A stretch of DNA of 64,000 nt from Scybalomonas sp905214925 (GCA_905214925.1 CAJMOB010000014.1:26119-90118), one strand, 5' to 3'. Positions 15,928 to 24,932 are shown, numbered from the stretch's first letter. Translations and numbers: made by a program. Notes: generated by a model from the letters alone, not told the origin.

Positions 15928-16482
15928 TTAATATAACAATTTGTTTCCTTTTTCGCATATTTCATAAATCTCATCATATTTTTCTTCTATCAGTGGTGTA
16001 AGTTTTTCTGTCTGCTTTTCCACAATCTTTTTATATAAGAAATATGGAATAATCCACCCAAGAAATGCTGGTATTGCAAGTAAAATGCACAATACAATCG
16101 ATGGTGGCTGTGCAGTTACTGCAAAAACAGAGCCAGCCATAAATGCAGTACCAACAATACCTACAATCAGTGCATACATAGTAGCAACCGATGTTTTTGC
16201 TTTTTCTAATGCTATAATCTCATTGACACACGCCTCAAAACTTCTTTGTAGGCGGGTAAGTTCCATTTTATTGATGATTTTGCGATTTCTTTTTAGACGG
16301 AGGATTGTCTTATTCTGATTCGGCAAATTTCCACCTTTGCTGTTCTCTGAAAAGGTTTCATCTAGTTCCCATCCAAAACATTCATATCCATCTAATAGAA
16401 AAGATACACTGCTGCTTTCGGCAGTCACTTCTTTGTACTCATACGCTATAAATTCCTTTTTCTTGCCTTTTCTATCATCCAT
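15928..16482 (-). CDS. Membrane protein of unknown function, last gene of the two-component operon
   Basis: The 184-residue protein has a cytoplasmic N-terminal part (FIAYEYKEVTAESSSVSFLL) that may be a small alpha/beta domain, two membrane helices (about 103-125 and 130-151) and a charged helical C-terminus. The stop of the histidine kinase and this ATG share one base (TAATG), so it is cotranslated with the kinase and is probably an accessory or target of the same signalling path. No family is recognised. Confidence 0.75.
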   Translation of the reverse strand: MDDRKGKKKEFIAYEYKEVTAESSSVSFLLDGYECFGWELDETFSENSKGGNLPNQNKTILRLKRNRKIINKMELTRLQRSFEACVNEIIALEKAKTSVATMYALIVGIVGTAFMAGSVFAVTAQPPSIVLCILLAIPAFLGWIIPYFLYKKIVEKQTEKLTPLIEEKYDEIYEICEKGNKLLY

Positions 16483-17582
16483 TATCGCATTCCTCCATTC
16501 CTGTTTTCACATACACTTGCTATAGGAAGTTTCACAAGAAAGGTACTGCCCTTTCCTAACTCGCTGAAAACCTGAATATCTCCATCCAATAATTCTAATA
16601 CTCGTTTTACTAGTGCCAGTCCCAGTCCGTTCCCTTCTTTTGAATGAGAAGTATCCCCTTGATAGAACTTGTCGAAAATATGATTGATATTATCACGATC
16701 CATGCCGCATCCCGTATCCGAAATAGATACCGTTATAAATCTTTCATTCGAAGTTTGTCTCACCGTAATGATTCCTTCCGGTTCCGTAAATTTAATTGCA
16801 TTGGACAAAAGATTATTCCATACCAACTCCAAAAGACTCTCATCTGCTTTTACCATTGCAACATCCTCTATCTCTATTTCCAACTCAATTTCCTTTTCTT
16901 CCCATGCATCTTCAAACTGAAGGATACAATCACATAATTGCCTGCATACGTCATACGTCTCTACTTCTGGAGTAATCCTCTGATTTTCCAACTTATTCAA
17001 CTTTAGAATATTGCTAATCAGATTGGAGAGCCTAATTGACGCTCCCTCAATGCTTTCTGCATATTCTTTTCTCTGTGCTTCTGTTATATGTTCTGTTTTT
17101 AGCAATTCCGCATAATTCTTTATAATTGCAATGGGAGTTTTCATCTCATGGGATACATTTGATACGAAATCAGTCTTCAATGTTTCAATACTTCCAAGCT
17201 CTTCCACCATCTTATTAAAATCCACAATCATAACGTCAAGATAGTCCCATTTATCCTTTGTATGAGGTGTAGGAACATACACGGAAAAATCTCCATTTGC
17301 CACCTTATCGGTGGCTTCTGCCAGTTTATGCAAAGGTTCCTCGTATGTGTCTTTCATTTTCTTTCTTGTAAAAAGAGTAAGCCCCATTGCCACTATTCCC
17401 CAATATATCATCGGAACAATCGTTTGAACTAGTTCCCTTTGCCCAGTTTTATTCATAAATACAATCAATCCGGTATGAATGCCTGACATCAAAAAAAGCA
17501 CCCCAAGGAATATTGCAAAAAGAGATGGTGGGAAAAGGCTCTCCTTTATCAAATTTTGTTGATTGCTATCTATATTTTTCAT
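16482..17582 (-). CDS. Sensor histidine kinase
   Basis: The 366-residue kinase has two membrane helices (about 19-42 and 52-71) with almost no extracellular loop, so it probably senses within the membrane or through a partner. A HAMP region follows, then HisKA with H145 (VSHEMKTPIAIIKN) and a HATPase domain with N-box LVWNNLLSNAIKF, ISDTGCGM and GNGLGLALV. It overlaps the response regulator by four bases and phosphorylates it by inference. The design is that of intramembrane-sensing kinases of Firmicutes that respond to envelope stress or antibiotics. Confidence 0.93.
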   Translation of the reverse strand: MKNIDSNQQNLIKESLFPPSLFAIFLGVLFLMSGIHTGLIVFMNKTGQRELVQTIVPMIYWGIVAMGLTLFTRKKMKDTYEEPLHKLAEATDKVANGDFSVYVPTPHTKDKWDYLDVMIVDFNKMVEELGSIETLKTDFVSNVSHEMKTPIAIIKNYAELLKTEHITEAQRKEYAESIEGASIRLSNLISNILKLNKLENQRITPEVETYDVCRQLCDCILQFEDAWEEKEIELEIEIEDVAMVKADESLLELVWNNLLSNAIKFTEPEGIITVRQTSNERFITVSISDTGCGMDRDNINHIFDKFYQGDTSHSKEGNGLGLALVKRVLELLDGDIQVFSELGKGSTFLVKLPIASVCENRNGGMR

Positions 17583-18253
17583 TGCAAAACCACCTTATAT
17601 CCAAGTCCTCTCACCGTTACAATCTTAAAACCATCGCACATAGAAAGTTTATCCCTAAGCTTTGTCACATAGACATCCACTGCTCTAAGACTGGTATCGC
17701 TGTCTATCCCCCAAAACTCATCCATGAGCTGCGCTCTGGAAAATGTCTTTTTCGGATAGGATAATAATTTATAAATAATATTGAACTCTCTAGTAGTAAG
17801 ATTGATTTCTTCTCCATCAATTTCCGCACTCATCCCATCCGCATCCAGTACCAAATTCCCCACCGTAATTTTCCGTTCCATTTCTATATTTGCCCTACGT
17901 AAAAGAGCTCGAACACGAAGTAACAGTTCATCTAATTCAATTGGCTTTACCATGTAATCATCAATTCCTAGATGGAATCCTTTCTGTTTTGACGGAAGAT
18001 CATCTTTTGCCGACATAAATAGAATCGGAATGGTTTTGTTTACTTGCCTTACAGTCCTTGCAAATTCAAATCCGTCAATCTCTGGCATCATAATATCCGA
18101 AATAATCAGTTCATACAGATTATTATACATTTCTTCATAAGCCTCATTTGCGGACAAACATCCTTTTGTCTGAAATCCACTATCATTTAGATAAGTACAA
18201 ACAATCTGATTGAGTTTGATATCATCTTCCACTACAAGTATATGAATCATCAA
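17579..18253 (-). CDS. OmpR-family response regulator
   Basis: The 224-residue regulator has a receiver domain (acidic pocket VVEDD, phospho-acceptor D53 in ISDIMMP, lysine in VKP) and a C-terminal winged helix with FSRAQLMDEFWG and VDVYVTKLRDKL, ending GLGYKV. It is the partner of the overlapping kinase gene. Eleven-base direct repeats upstream of the operon (19225-19246) are likely binding sites, which suggests autoregulation. Confidence 0.94.
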   Translation of the reverse strand: MMIHILVVEDDIKLNQIVCTYLNDSGFQTKGCLSANEAYEEMYNNLYELIISDIMMPEIDGFEFARTVRQVNKTIPILFMSAKDDLPSKQKGFHLGIDDYMVKPIELDELLLRVRALLRRANIEMERKITVGNLVLDADGMSAEIDGEEINLTTREFNIIYKLLSYPKKTFSRAQLMDEFWGIDSDTSLRAVDVYVTKLRDKLSMCDGFKIVTVRGLGYKVVLQ

Positions 18254-18266
18254 AATTACCTCCTAT

Positions 18267-19184
18267 TTATAAGCGCTGTTTCATTTTTTTAGATACATAG
18301 ATTCCTTGTATCCCTATGCCTAAAACCAATAGACACACAACAATCCCTGTTGCTCCATTCATCCATTTTATAAGTAGTTCCTCTCCATTACCAAAAGAAG
18401 CAAACATCGCTGTCTGAAGAGTCAAAATGGAAACGCAGGCATCAATATAGCCAATTTTTCGTATGCTCGTAAGTAAAGGAGATTTTCTTTTCTTTACTTT
18501 TATCATATTTATCGTTGACATAATAATTCTATAAAAAGCATACGTTGCTGCTGCATAAATCGTAAATCCAGGATAGGTTTTACCACCAAGCGATGCTTCC
18601 AACAATATAACCATACCTCCTAAAACCACTGCCATTATGATAAATAGTACACTATTCTTCTGGTAAATAACAATTTCTTCCGCCATTCGCTCCTTATCCT
18701 GCTTAATTTTGGAAATTTTCTTTTCCTGCTTTACTGCTCCAATCCGCATGATACTTAACAGAATATAGTACGCTGATAAACTTCCAAACCATGCCGAATG
18801 ACTCATAAATCCTGTAACACCATTAAAGATGGCAAATACAATATTGCTTACTAAGCCCGGAACAGTAAATAAAATCGTTCTCATCCTATAATCGTTCGAA
18901 ACCCTATTTGTAAATGGATTCGCTGGAATGCTAGGCCTTATCATTTCTTTTATTGCATACCTAATATCTCCTATCAAATAGTAACTGCCCGCAAGTAAAG
19001 TAACCGCTGCTAGAATATAAAATACTATTTCAGCACCATATGGGAAATACTCAAATGCCACACTAACCAAAGAAAGTGTAACCGATAAAACCATCAAAAG
19101 ATATAACAATAGACGAAAATATAAGCTTAATTTCGGCATTTTCAGCAATTTCCACTTCTTTTTCTGTTTTTCTTTCTGTTTCAT
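18267..19184 (-). CDS. Polytopic membrane protein heading the two-component operon
   Basis: The 305-residue protein has about eight membrane helices and a basic start (MKQKEKQKKKWKLLKMPKLS). A charged cytoplasmic loop (QEKKISKIKQDKERMAEE) divides it in two halves. It lies 13 bp before the response regulator gene, so it is read from the same promoter. It may be the sensed transport or envelope component or a regulated effector. No motif allows a family name. Confidence 0.75.
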   Translation of the reverse strand: MKQKEKQKKKWKLLKMPKLSLYFRLLLYLLMVLSVTLSLVSVAFEYFPYGAEIVFYILAAVTLLAGSYYLIGDIRYAIKEMIRPSIPANPFTNRVSNDYRMRTILFTVPGLVSNIVFAIFNGVTGFMSHSAWFGSLSAYYILLSIMRIGAVKQEKKISKIKQDKERMAEEIVIYQKNSVLFIIMAVVLGGMVILLEASLGGKTYPGFTIYAAATYAFYRIIMSTINMIKVKKRKSPLLTSIRKIGYIDACVSILTLQTAMFASFGNGEELLIKWMNGATGIVVCLLVLGIGIQGIYVSKKMKQRL

Positions 19185-19224
19185 CCACTACTTCCTTCCC
19201 TATATAATACCAAAATATAACATA

Positions 19225-19246
19225 GTTTTGTTTGTATTTTGTTTAT
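19225..19246 (-). promoter_or_regulatory. Tandem 11-bp direct repeats upstream of the two-component operon
   Basis: GTTTTGTTTGT (19225-19235) is followed directly by ATTTTGTTTAT (19236-19246), nine of eleven identical. Repeats at one-turn spacing in front of an OmpR-type operon are typical response-regulator binding sites. The first gene of the operon starts at 19184. Confidence 0.6.
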
Positions 19247-19274
19247 AAATTGTGTCTAAACTGTGAACTCCACT

Positions 19275-19311
19275 GAAAAAGGTGCAGCAAATTTCTCTTC
19301 TACTGCACCTT
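19275..19311 (-). terminator. Rho-independent terminator
   Basis: AAGGTGCAG (19279-19287) pairs exactly with CTGCACCTT (19303-19311). On the minus strand TTTTTCAG follows. It serves the gene pair ending at 19330. Confidence 0.85.
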
Positions 19312-19329
19312 AAATTCATTCAATCCTTT

Positions 19330-19698
19330 TTATTTTAAGCCCTTAATAAAAGGAATCAAGCAGAGAAGAATAACGATACCTATGATTCCAATTACAATAC
19401 CAACGATCATATTGCTCCATACCATTGTCAGGCACATACCGACGCCTAGCAACAACGCACCAACAATGCCAATGAACATTGCACCGATTGTCTTTCCTGA
19501 TAGCTTAATTGGTGCTTTGTTCTCCATCTTTCTCCATACAAAAATCATAAATAATAATACAACTGCTCCAATTACTCCCATAACCACGCCTTGCTTAAAA
19601 GCACCCCATTCTGGGATCAATGCCATGCACATTCCAAGTGCAAATAAAATCCCTCCGATCGTTCCTAAAATCATGGATACAAATGTACTCTTTTTCAT
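19330..19698 (-). CDS. Four-helix membrane protein
   Basis: The 122-residue protein looks like an internal duplication: each half has two glycine-rich membrane helices (MILGTIGGILFALGMCMALI and AMFIGIVGALLLGVGMCLTM), and GMCxxLxP/GMCLTMxW recurs. It overlaps the upstream gene by four bases (ATGA), so the two act together. The function is unknown; small tandem GG-rich membrane proteins of this sort occur in Clostridia. Confidence 0.75.
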   Translation of the reverse strand: MKKSTFVSMILGTIGGILFALGMCMALIPEWGAFKQGVVMGVIGAVVLLFMIFVWRKMENKAPIKLSGKTIGAMFIGIVGALLLGVGMCLTMVWSNMIVGIVIGIIGIVILLCLIPFIKGLK

Positions 19699-20048
19699 GA
19701 TTCAACACCTGCCTTTCTTTTCGCTTCTAATGCTGCATTCTGTGCCTTCTGCTTGTTTTCCTCTACGATTTCCTTTTGTCGAGGGAAATGCTCTTCCCGT
19801 TCTGCCTTGCTTGCTTCTTCTCTTGCTTTTTGCTCTTCTTTCAATCTTACTCTTGCCTCCTCAACGGTTTCGCCTTCCTTAGTCAGAAAATTGTCTACGA
19901 ATTTATCGGCAATTTTATTAAATCCTCCGACTACTCCTTCCTCAATCCTTTTATAACCGCCAACCACTCTTTCTTCGACTTTTTTATACCCATCGACTAC
20001 ATTTTCTGCAATTTTTTCATTTGCTTTTACTAACTTTGATTTTGCCAT
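19695..20048 (-). CDS. Amphipathic repeat protein coupled to a membrane protein
   Basis: The start at 20048 has GGAGG eight bases upstream; the in-frame ATG five codons earlier overlaps that site. The 117-residue product contains about four 11-residue repeats (NVVDGYKKVEE, RVVGGYKRIEE, GVVGGFNKIAD, KFVDNFL), then a highly charged Glu/Lys/Arg/Ala helix. The repeat period of 11 suggests an amphipathic surface helix, as in LEA- or phasin-like proteins. There are no membrane segments. The partner membrane protein overlaps its stop. Confidence 0.75.
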   Translation of the reverse strand: MAKSKLVKANEKIAENVVDGYKKVEERVVGGYKRIEEGVVGGFNKIADKFVDNFLTKEGETVEEARVRLKEEQKAREEASKAEREEHFPRQKEIVEENKQKAQNAALEAKRKAGVES

Positions 20049-20417
20049 GTCTTTATCCTCCATCTCTTTTGATTTCTTTTATGGATATAAGATACCAGTC
20101 AATTGTTTTTATAATATTTAAGTTTTGTTTCTAAAATATTAATTTCACATATGTTATCTCTAATGCCAATCTATTCCCCTGGTCTTATTCTTTTCTGTTT
20201 TATAAAGAAACAGCTCTTCCATACTTTCTTTGTTATAAAAAACACAAGTTTCTATCCATAGAAAAAAAGATGACGTTATGAAATAAAGATTTCTTATTTC
20301 ATAACGTCATCTTTTTCTAAATCCAATATAAAATTTTCTTTTATTGAAAACTATCTATTACTGCTATGTATAGATGCATATTCATTATTTTTTCATCTTA
20401 CTTAATTTTTATAACAA
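20049..20417. other. Intergenic stretch with a strong hairpin
   Basis: The gap of about 370 bp contains the hairpin at 20264-20316 (listed separately) and the leader of the 20048 gene. I see no coding signal in the rest. Confidence 0.55.
20264..20316 (-). terminator. Long bidirectional-looking terminator after terD
   Basis: A 23-bp stem, AAAAAGATGACGTTATGAAA and beyond, pairs exactly with 20294-20316 around a 7-nt loop. A and T runs on both sides would allow termination in either direction. It lies about 100 bp past the terD stop. Confidence 0.85.
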
Positions 20418-20999
20418 TTATACCACATCAACACCAAAATTATTGCATAAAGCAGCTAACCCACCTTGGAATCCACTTCCAATAGCATTGAACTTCCATT
20501 CGCCATTGTTCTTATAGATTTCACCGACAATAACCGCCGTTTCAATTGAGAAATCTTCTCCTAAATCATAACGAATCAATTCCTGATTTGTCGTTTGATC
20601 AACGATATGAATATAGGCATTTTCCACTTGCCCAAAGTTTTGACGTCTCAAATCCGCTTCATAAATGGTAACAGTAAAAGCAATTCTTTGAACATTGCTT
20701 GGTACTTTTGATAAATCCACAGTAATCTGTTCATCATCACCATCACCAACACCTGTTAAATTATCTCCTAAATGTTCAACTGATCCACTTTTATGTACGC
20801 GATTTCCATAGAATACAAATTCATCACTTGTTGGAACTTTACCATCTTCACCAAGTAAAAAAACAGCTGCATCTAAATCAAAATCAAATCCTCCATCGTA
20901 CTTATTCGTATCCCAACCTAATCCAACTAAGATATTTTTTAACCCTGGATTTCCTTTTGTTAAACTTACTTTTTGTCCCTTTTGTAAATTTACTGGCAT
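20418..20999 (-). CDS. terD: TerD-family calcium-binding stress protein
   Basis: The 193-residue protein has the full TerD fold pattern: MPVNLQKGQKVSLTKGNPGL, VGLGWDTN, the calcium motif DFDLDAAVFLL, DEFVFYGN, GDGDDEQITVDL and a second acidic calcium site EADLRRQNFGQV. TerD proteins are cytoplasmic and are linked to tellurite, phage or general stress resistance. It stands alone, without the other ter genes, so a general stress role is more likely than a tellurite operon. AAGGAGG precedes the ATG. Confidence 0.93.
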   Translation of the reverse strand: MPVNLQKGQKVSLTKGNPGLKNILVGLGWDTNKYDGGFDFDLDAAVFLLGEDGKVPTSDEFVFYGNRVHKSGSVEHLGDNLTGVGDGDDEQITVDLSKVPSNVQRIAFTVTIYEADLRRQNFGQVENAYIHIVDQTTNQELIRYDLGEDFSIETAVIVGEIYKNNGEWKFNAIGSGFQGGLAALCNNFGVDVV

Positions 21000-21228
21000 A
21001 ATAACTCCTCCTTAGCAAACAATATAATTTCTTATTGTTTTGTTATTTACATCTATTTTACCATACCATTTTCTTCTTTGCAATTTTTTTCTGATTTCTT
21101 TCGTTATCTTGCTTAATTTTTTGAATTATTTTTATTTCTTTGTTTTCCGACTCTACAAGTTATTAAAATCTCTTTTTTTATCTCTCTCTTATTTTTCAAA
21201 CAACAGATAGGAAAACAGGGCATTTTCA

Positions 21229-21642
21229 TCAATAGATTCCCTGCCTTCTATCCATACTAGAACGACGAAGTAACGCTTCTACTCTTGCTCGCAAAACCAT
21301 TAAGCTAAATGGTTTTGTCACATAATCGTCTACCCGTAATCCCAATGCCGTTATCATATCGATCTCTAAATCATTGGTAGTTAAAATTAAAATAGATTCT
21401 TTGCTTCTTTGTCCAACTTCTTTTAAAACATCGTATCCAGAACCGTCTGGTAAATTGAAATCTAAAAGTACCAAATCAAACGATTCTTTTTTATAACGGC
21501 TTCTAGCCTCCTCTAAACAAAAGGCTTTCTCAATCTCATACTCCGCTAGCCTAAGTGCAAGGCAAATTTCTTGATTTAATACTGGATCGTCTTCTATAAT
21601 TAAAATTTTTTTCTTTTTCACTCCATACGACATATTTCTCAT
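21229..21642 (-). CDS. Response regulator reduced to a receiver domain
   Basis: The 137-residue protein has a complete receiver (LIIEDD, D61 in LLDFNLPDGSG, TTN, VTKPFSLMVLRARVEALLRR). It ends just where the DNA-binding domain of OmpR/PhoB regulators would begin. Another frame of the same strand continues for about 15 codons and also stops, and no winged helix follows. It is either a natural stand-alone receiver or the truncated remnant of an OmpR-type regulator. No kinase gene is adjacent. Confidence 0.75.
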   Translation of the reverse strand: MRNMSYGVKKKKILIIEDDPVLNQEICLALRLAEYEIEKAFCLEEARSRYKKESFDLVLLDFNLPDGSGYDVLKEVGQRSKESILILTTNDLEIDMITALGLRVDDYVTKPFSLMVLRARVEALLRRSSMDRRQGIY

Positions 21643-21742
21643 TTTCCCTCTTTTTCTATCTTTTTCTACTCTATTTTAAATAGTAAGGTAATTATGCAAC
21701 ACCTTTTAGAATCCTCTCTCTATTTAATTTCATTATATAGCA

Positions 21743-21793
21743 AAAAATAGAACAGTTGCATTCTTATTTGTTTGAATACAACGGTTCTATTTT
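21743..21793 (-). terminator. Terminator of the ECF sigma operon
   Basis: On the minus strand an ATAGAACCGTTG arm pairs with CAACTGTTCTAT with one mismatch, followed by TTTTTTGC. It lies about 50 bp past the gene ending at 21845. Confidence 0.75.
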
Positions 21794-21844
21794 CATCCTA
21801 CAACTGTTCGTGACTATTGTAAGAACCACAGTCTACATATATGG

Positions 21845-22381
21845 CTATTCTTTATGCTCGAATCTTTCTAATAAATCAATTTTCTTTTTTTTCATTAAAT
21901 GGTATCCAACATAGATTATAACACAAGCGATTAAAACTTGTGGTACGCGATACACAAGACTATAGATTCGATTATAAATAAACCATGGCATAAGGTCTTG
22001 TAATAACCAGAAGAAATTTTTCCATAAAATATCAACACCAATTAAAATTAATACAATAGAAATCACTTGTCGTTCTTTGCCATTAAATGCATGTTTTACA
22101 CTTTCTATTGTTTCATGGGAAACACAATAATGATCCTCTAAGGCATAAAATTCTTCATCTGTTAAGCTATTTTTATGAATGGCATCAAAAAATGCATAGC
22201 ACCAAATAATTGGTAATAAGAAAATGAAAGATGAAAAATCCAACCAACTAGAAATACAAATAACTAATGCAAACATTCCCATTAAAGAAACTCCTAGTTT
22301 CATAAAACCCATATACATTTGTCCTGCCCCTGGAATTAATGCAAATAAAAATGTTAAAAACTTTCCTTTCTTCTTTATCAT
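21845..22381 (-). CDS. Membrane protein of the ECF sigma operon
   Basis: The 178-residue protein starts with a TM2-like part (FALIPGAGQMYMGFMKLGVS, glycines and the GAGQ-Y pattern) followed by further helices (SFIFLLPIIWCYAFFDAIH) and two more near the C-terminus. Such proteins are often target genes of envelope-stress sigma factors. The start overlaps the anti-sigma stop by four bases. The ribosome binding site is GGAGG at seven bases. Confidence 0.8.
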   Translation of the reverse strand: MIKKKGKFLTFLFALIPGAGQMYMGFMKLGVSLMGMFALVICISSWLDFSSFIFLLPIIWCYAFFDAIHKNSLTDEEFYALEDHYCVSHETIESVKHAFNGKERQVISIVLILIGVDILWKNFFWLLQDLMPWFIYNRIYSLVYRVPQVLIACVIIYVGYHLMKKKKIDLLERFEHKE

Positions 22382-22803
22382 AAAAAATCCTCCTTAAATA
22401 CAAATTGCTTTTCAATTTCTTTTAATTTTTTTTGAACGGAATTTCGGAATTTGACCGATTCTATTTGGGTCTTCTTTGGAAAAGAATCAATCCTATTAGA
22501 AATCGATGGATTTCCGAACAAAAGCAGTAGCGAAGCAACCATTCCAATTCCAACTTTTGTACAATAGCGGTAGAAGACAAAGTATTTCTTGTTATCCGCC
22601 TGTTGTATGGCATCTTTTTGCTCCATAATAGAATTTTTCATAGCAATTGGTGCTTTGATTAAATGTTCTTCCATGATCTCACTATATTTCATAGCACATT
22701 GTTCGCATTGTGCTATATGCTCTAATAGAGATAACTGTTGTTGTTCCGATAACGAATCGGTAGCAAACTGCCTTAATGTTGTTTCATCAATATGCTCATT
22801 CAT
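22378..22803 (-). CDS. Anti-sigma factor with zinc-finger (ZAS) motif
   Basis: The start at 22803, one base after the sigma stop, gives a 141-residue protein. It has the ZAS motif H-x3-C-x2-C (HIAQCEQC) within an N-terminal helical domain (ETTLRQFATDSLSEQQQLSL), then one membrane helix (VGIGMVASLLLLFG) and a short outer tail. It should bind and hold the upstream ECF sigma factor at the membrane until a signal releases it. A longer in-frame version overlaps the sigma gene and has no support. Confidence 0.88.
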   Translation of the reverse strand: MNEHIDETTLRQFATDSLSEQQQLSLLEHIAQCEQCAMKYSEIMEEHLIKAPIAMKNSIMEQKDAIQQADNKKYFVFYRYCTKVGIGMVASLLLLFGNPSISNRIDSFPKKTQIESVKFRNSVQKKLKEIEKQFVFKEDFL

Positions 22804-22804
22804 T

Positions 22805-23320
22805 CTATCCTTTGTCCTCCTTCCATAATTTTCGAAGCATAGCCTTTGCACGATAGATCTGAGTTTGAATGGTCTTTTTGTTTTTATTATGTAACGTGGC
22901 GATCTCTTCTGCTGTTTTCTCTTCACAAAAATGTTCCATTGCAACTTGATCGTATGGCGGCTTTAACTTCCTACAATAGTTTCTTAAACGCTCTTCTACT
23001 TCTTTTTCCTCCACCATCTTTTCAATGGATTGATCTTTTGAAGGTTCTCCTAATAATATTTGTTCTTCGACAACTTCCAATCTTGCTTGTTTGCTCTTTT
23101 TATAATCTAAACAACGATTCGCAGCAATTTTTGTAAGCCAAGCCTTTTCATATTTTCCATCAAATTGCTCTTGATTTTTATAGGCGAGCAAAAAAGTTTC
23201 TTGCGTCAAGTCTTCTGCCTCAAAATAATCTTTTGTCATTTGAAAACAGATGGAAAAAATTAAGTTGCCATAGGTATCGATCCAATGCTCTAGTAAATCA
23301 TCTGCATGAATATTCTCCAC
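22805..23320 (-). CDS. ECF-type RNA polymerase sigma factor
   Basis: The 171-residue sigma factor has region 2 (YGNLIFSICFQMTKDYFEAE, DLTQETFLLAYKN, WLTKIAANRCLDYKKS) and region 4 (PYDQVAMEHFCEEKTAEEIA, TIQTQIYRAKAMLRKL). The only start with suitable context is GTG at 23320, whose Shine-Dalgarno (AGGGGG) nearly touches it; an in-frame stop lies two codons upstream, so a longer N-terminus is excluded. It heads a three-gene operon with its anti-sigma factor and is probably self-activating. Confidence 0.9.
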   Translation of the reverse strand: MENIHADDLLEHWIDTYGNLIFSICFQMTKDYFEAEDLTQETFLLAYKNQEQFDGKYEKAWLTKIAANRCLDYKKSKQARLEVVEEQILLGEPSKDQSIEKMVEEKEVEERLRNYCRKLKPPYDQVAMEHFCEEKTAEEIATLHNKNKKTIQTQIYRAKAMLRKLWKEDKG

Positions 23321-23411
23321 CCCCTATCTCACTTATTGAGACCTTTTAAATCCTCTCTTTTTCTTTCTTCACTTACTATAACGACACAAAAGAAAAAAAG
23401 TCTTCAACTTT

Positions 23412-24698
23412 TTAAAAATATTTTTGAATCTTTTTTAAGGAAATCATCATCTCTTTTAATTGTTTATTTTCCTCTTCCTTTGATTGGCGAATATTAGAAA
23501 TTCTATTTTCAAAATAGACAATTAACTGCTCCACTAATCGTTCAATGGTTCCTTCACAAACCCCCTCATTTCTTCGAACTAAAATTTGCTTTGTCAGGCG
23601 TTCTTGCCCTTGCACTTTATGAAAGCCTTCTTGTAACCATCGATCCCCTAATATTTCATTTTGTGCTCTCCCTAATCCCATATAATAGCAAAATGCCATT
23701 CTAAGATAACATTCCAATCCTTGATTTTCTGTTTTGCTGTTACAAGCCTGATCATAGTAATCCGCACTTATTTTTAAATTTTTTTCCACAACAACTCCTT
23801 CTTGATAAAATCTACCAAGAGTACAGCAGGCATCGTCATTGCCATCATTTGCAGACTCTTCATACCAAAAAAGAGCTTGTTCTAAATCTTTTTGTGTCCC
23901 TCTTCCTAAAAAATAATCATCAGCTAGATTATTTTTCGCCGTCAATTCACCAGCCAATGCACTCCTTTTATAATAAGTAAAGGATGTTTCTAAATCTTTT
24001 TTAACCCCTGTTCCATTTCCATAGGCATATCCAAGATAAAATAAGGCATCTGGATCTTCTATTTCTTCGATTAACTGTTGAAAAATCTGCACTGCTCTTT
24101 CATAATGAACTTCTGTTCCAATTCCATTCCAATAAAAAGTTCCCAAATAATAAATGGCATCCAGATCTCCATTTTCTGCTGCATCTTCCATTAATAAAAA
24201 TGCCATTTCCTCATTTTGTTCCACTCCATTTCCATATGCATAACAATTAGCAAGCAATCGTTGTCCTCTTGCATAATTATCCTCTGCTGACTGTCGATAG
24301 CACCAAGCGGCTTGTTCGAAATCTACAAAAACTCCAATTCCATGCTCATAGCACCAACCTAAATTACAATAAGCTGGCATATAGTGAAAAGAAATGGCCT
24401 GTTCATATAACCAAACCGCCTGCTTTTCGTCACTTTCAACGCCTGCTCCCGTTTCATAACACCAACCTAGGTTACAAATTCCCCATGGTTCTCCTTCTTT
24501 TGCAGAATTTGAAAAACATTGAAATGCCTTCTCTTCTTCCCCTTCTTCTGAGAAAAAGATACCAAGTCGACACCAATCCATTCCAGTCATATCCTTTTCT
24601 TCAATCTTCTCCATTTTTCCGAAACACTTTGGACAGTATGTTTCTTTTTCTCCCTCTTTTATACAATCACATTCTTCTTCTGTACAACGATATATCAT
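23412..24698 (-). CDS. Sel1-repeat protein with N-terminal zinc ribbon
   Basis: The start at 24698 follows GGAAGGAG at six bases. The 428-residue protein begins with a cysteine cluster (YRCTEEECDCIK, TYCPKCFGKME) that looks like a zinc ribbon. It continues with about ten Sel1-type TPR units, for example AICNLGWCYETGAGV-like, YCNLGWCYEHGIGVFVDFEQ and LYYLGTFYWNGIGTEVHYER-type repeats, and ends in a coiled-coil tail. Sel1 proteins are scaffolds for protein-protein contacts; the partner is unknown. No signal peptide is present, so it is cytoplasmic. Confidence 0.85.
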   Translation of the reverse strand: MIYRCTEEECDCIKEGEKETYCPKCFGKMEKIEEKDMTGMDWCRLGIFFSEEGEEEKAFQCFSNSAKEGEPWGICNLGWCYETGAGVESDEKQAVWLYEQAISFHYMPAYCNLGWCYEHGIGVFVDFEQAAWCYRQSAEDNYARGQRLLANCYAYGNGVEQNEEMAFLLMEDAAENGDLDAIYYLGTFYWNGIGTEVHYERAVQIFQQLIEEIEDPDALFYLGYAYGNGTGVKKDLETSFTYYKRSALAGELTAKNNLADDYFLGRGTQKDLEQALFWYEESANDGNDDACCTLGRFYQEGVVVEKNLKISADYYDQACNSKTENQGLECYLRMAFCYYMGLGRAQNEILGDRWLQEGFHKVQGQERLTKQILVRRNEGVCEGTIERLVEQLIVYFENRISNIRQSKEEENKQLKEMMISLKKIQKYF

Positions 24699-24837
24699 AA
24701 AAAACTCCTTCCTTTTTAACAATAATAATACACTCTTTTACTTCTCATCATTTTCTCATAAAATGACAATTTTTTAAAGATTCATTTTTTCTAATATAAT
24801 AGTTATGATAACGATAGTAATCACGCAAAATATCCTT

Positions 24838-24932
24838 TGACGTAACTAAAAAAGTGTGCAATGCACGCTTTGCCACGCGCCAGCAGTTTGCGAAGCAAAA
24901 TTATCTTCTTTGCGAGGAATTTCCTATAACAT
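24838..24932. repeat. Dispersed non-coding repeat-like sequence next to a terminator
   Basis: This stretch contains small self-complementary words (GTGCAATGCAC, TTTGCGAAGCAAA) and ends CTTTGCGAGGAATTTCCTATA directly before the terminator at 24933. A closely similar run, CTTTGCGAGAAATTCTATAT, lies at 2774-2793 next to the terminator of the other c-di-GMP gene. It looks like an interspersed element, not coding sequence. Confidence 0.45.

Noticed and set aside
19382..19882. A 166-codon plus-strand frame across two small genes
   Set aside because: It is made of Ile/Thr/Pro-rich complement of membrane and Glu/Lys codons; the minus-strand pair has ribosome binding sites and a 4-bp overlap.
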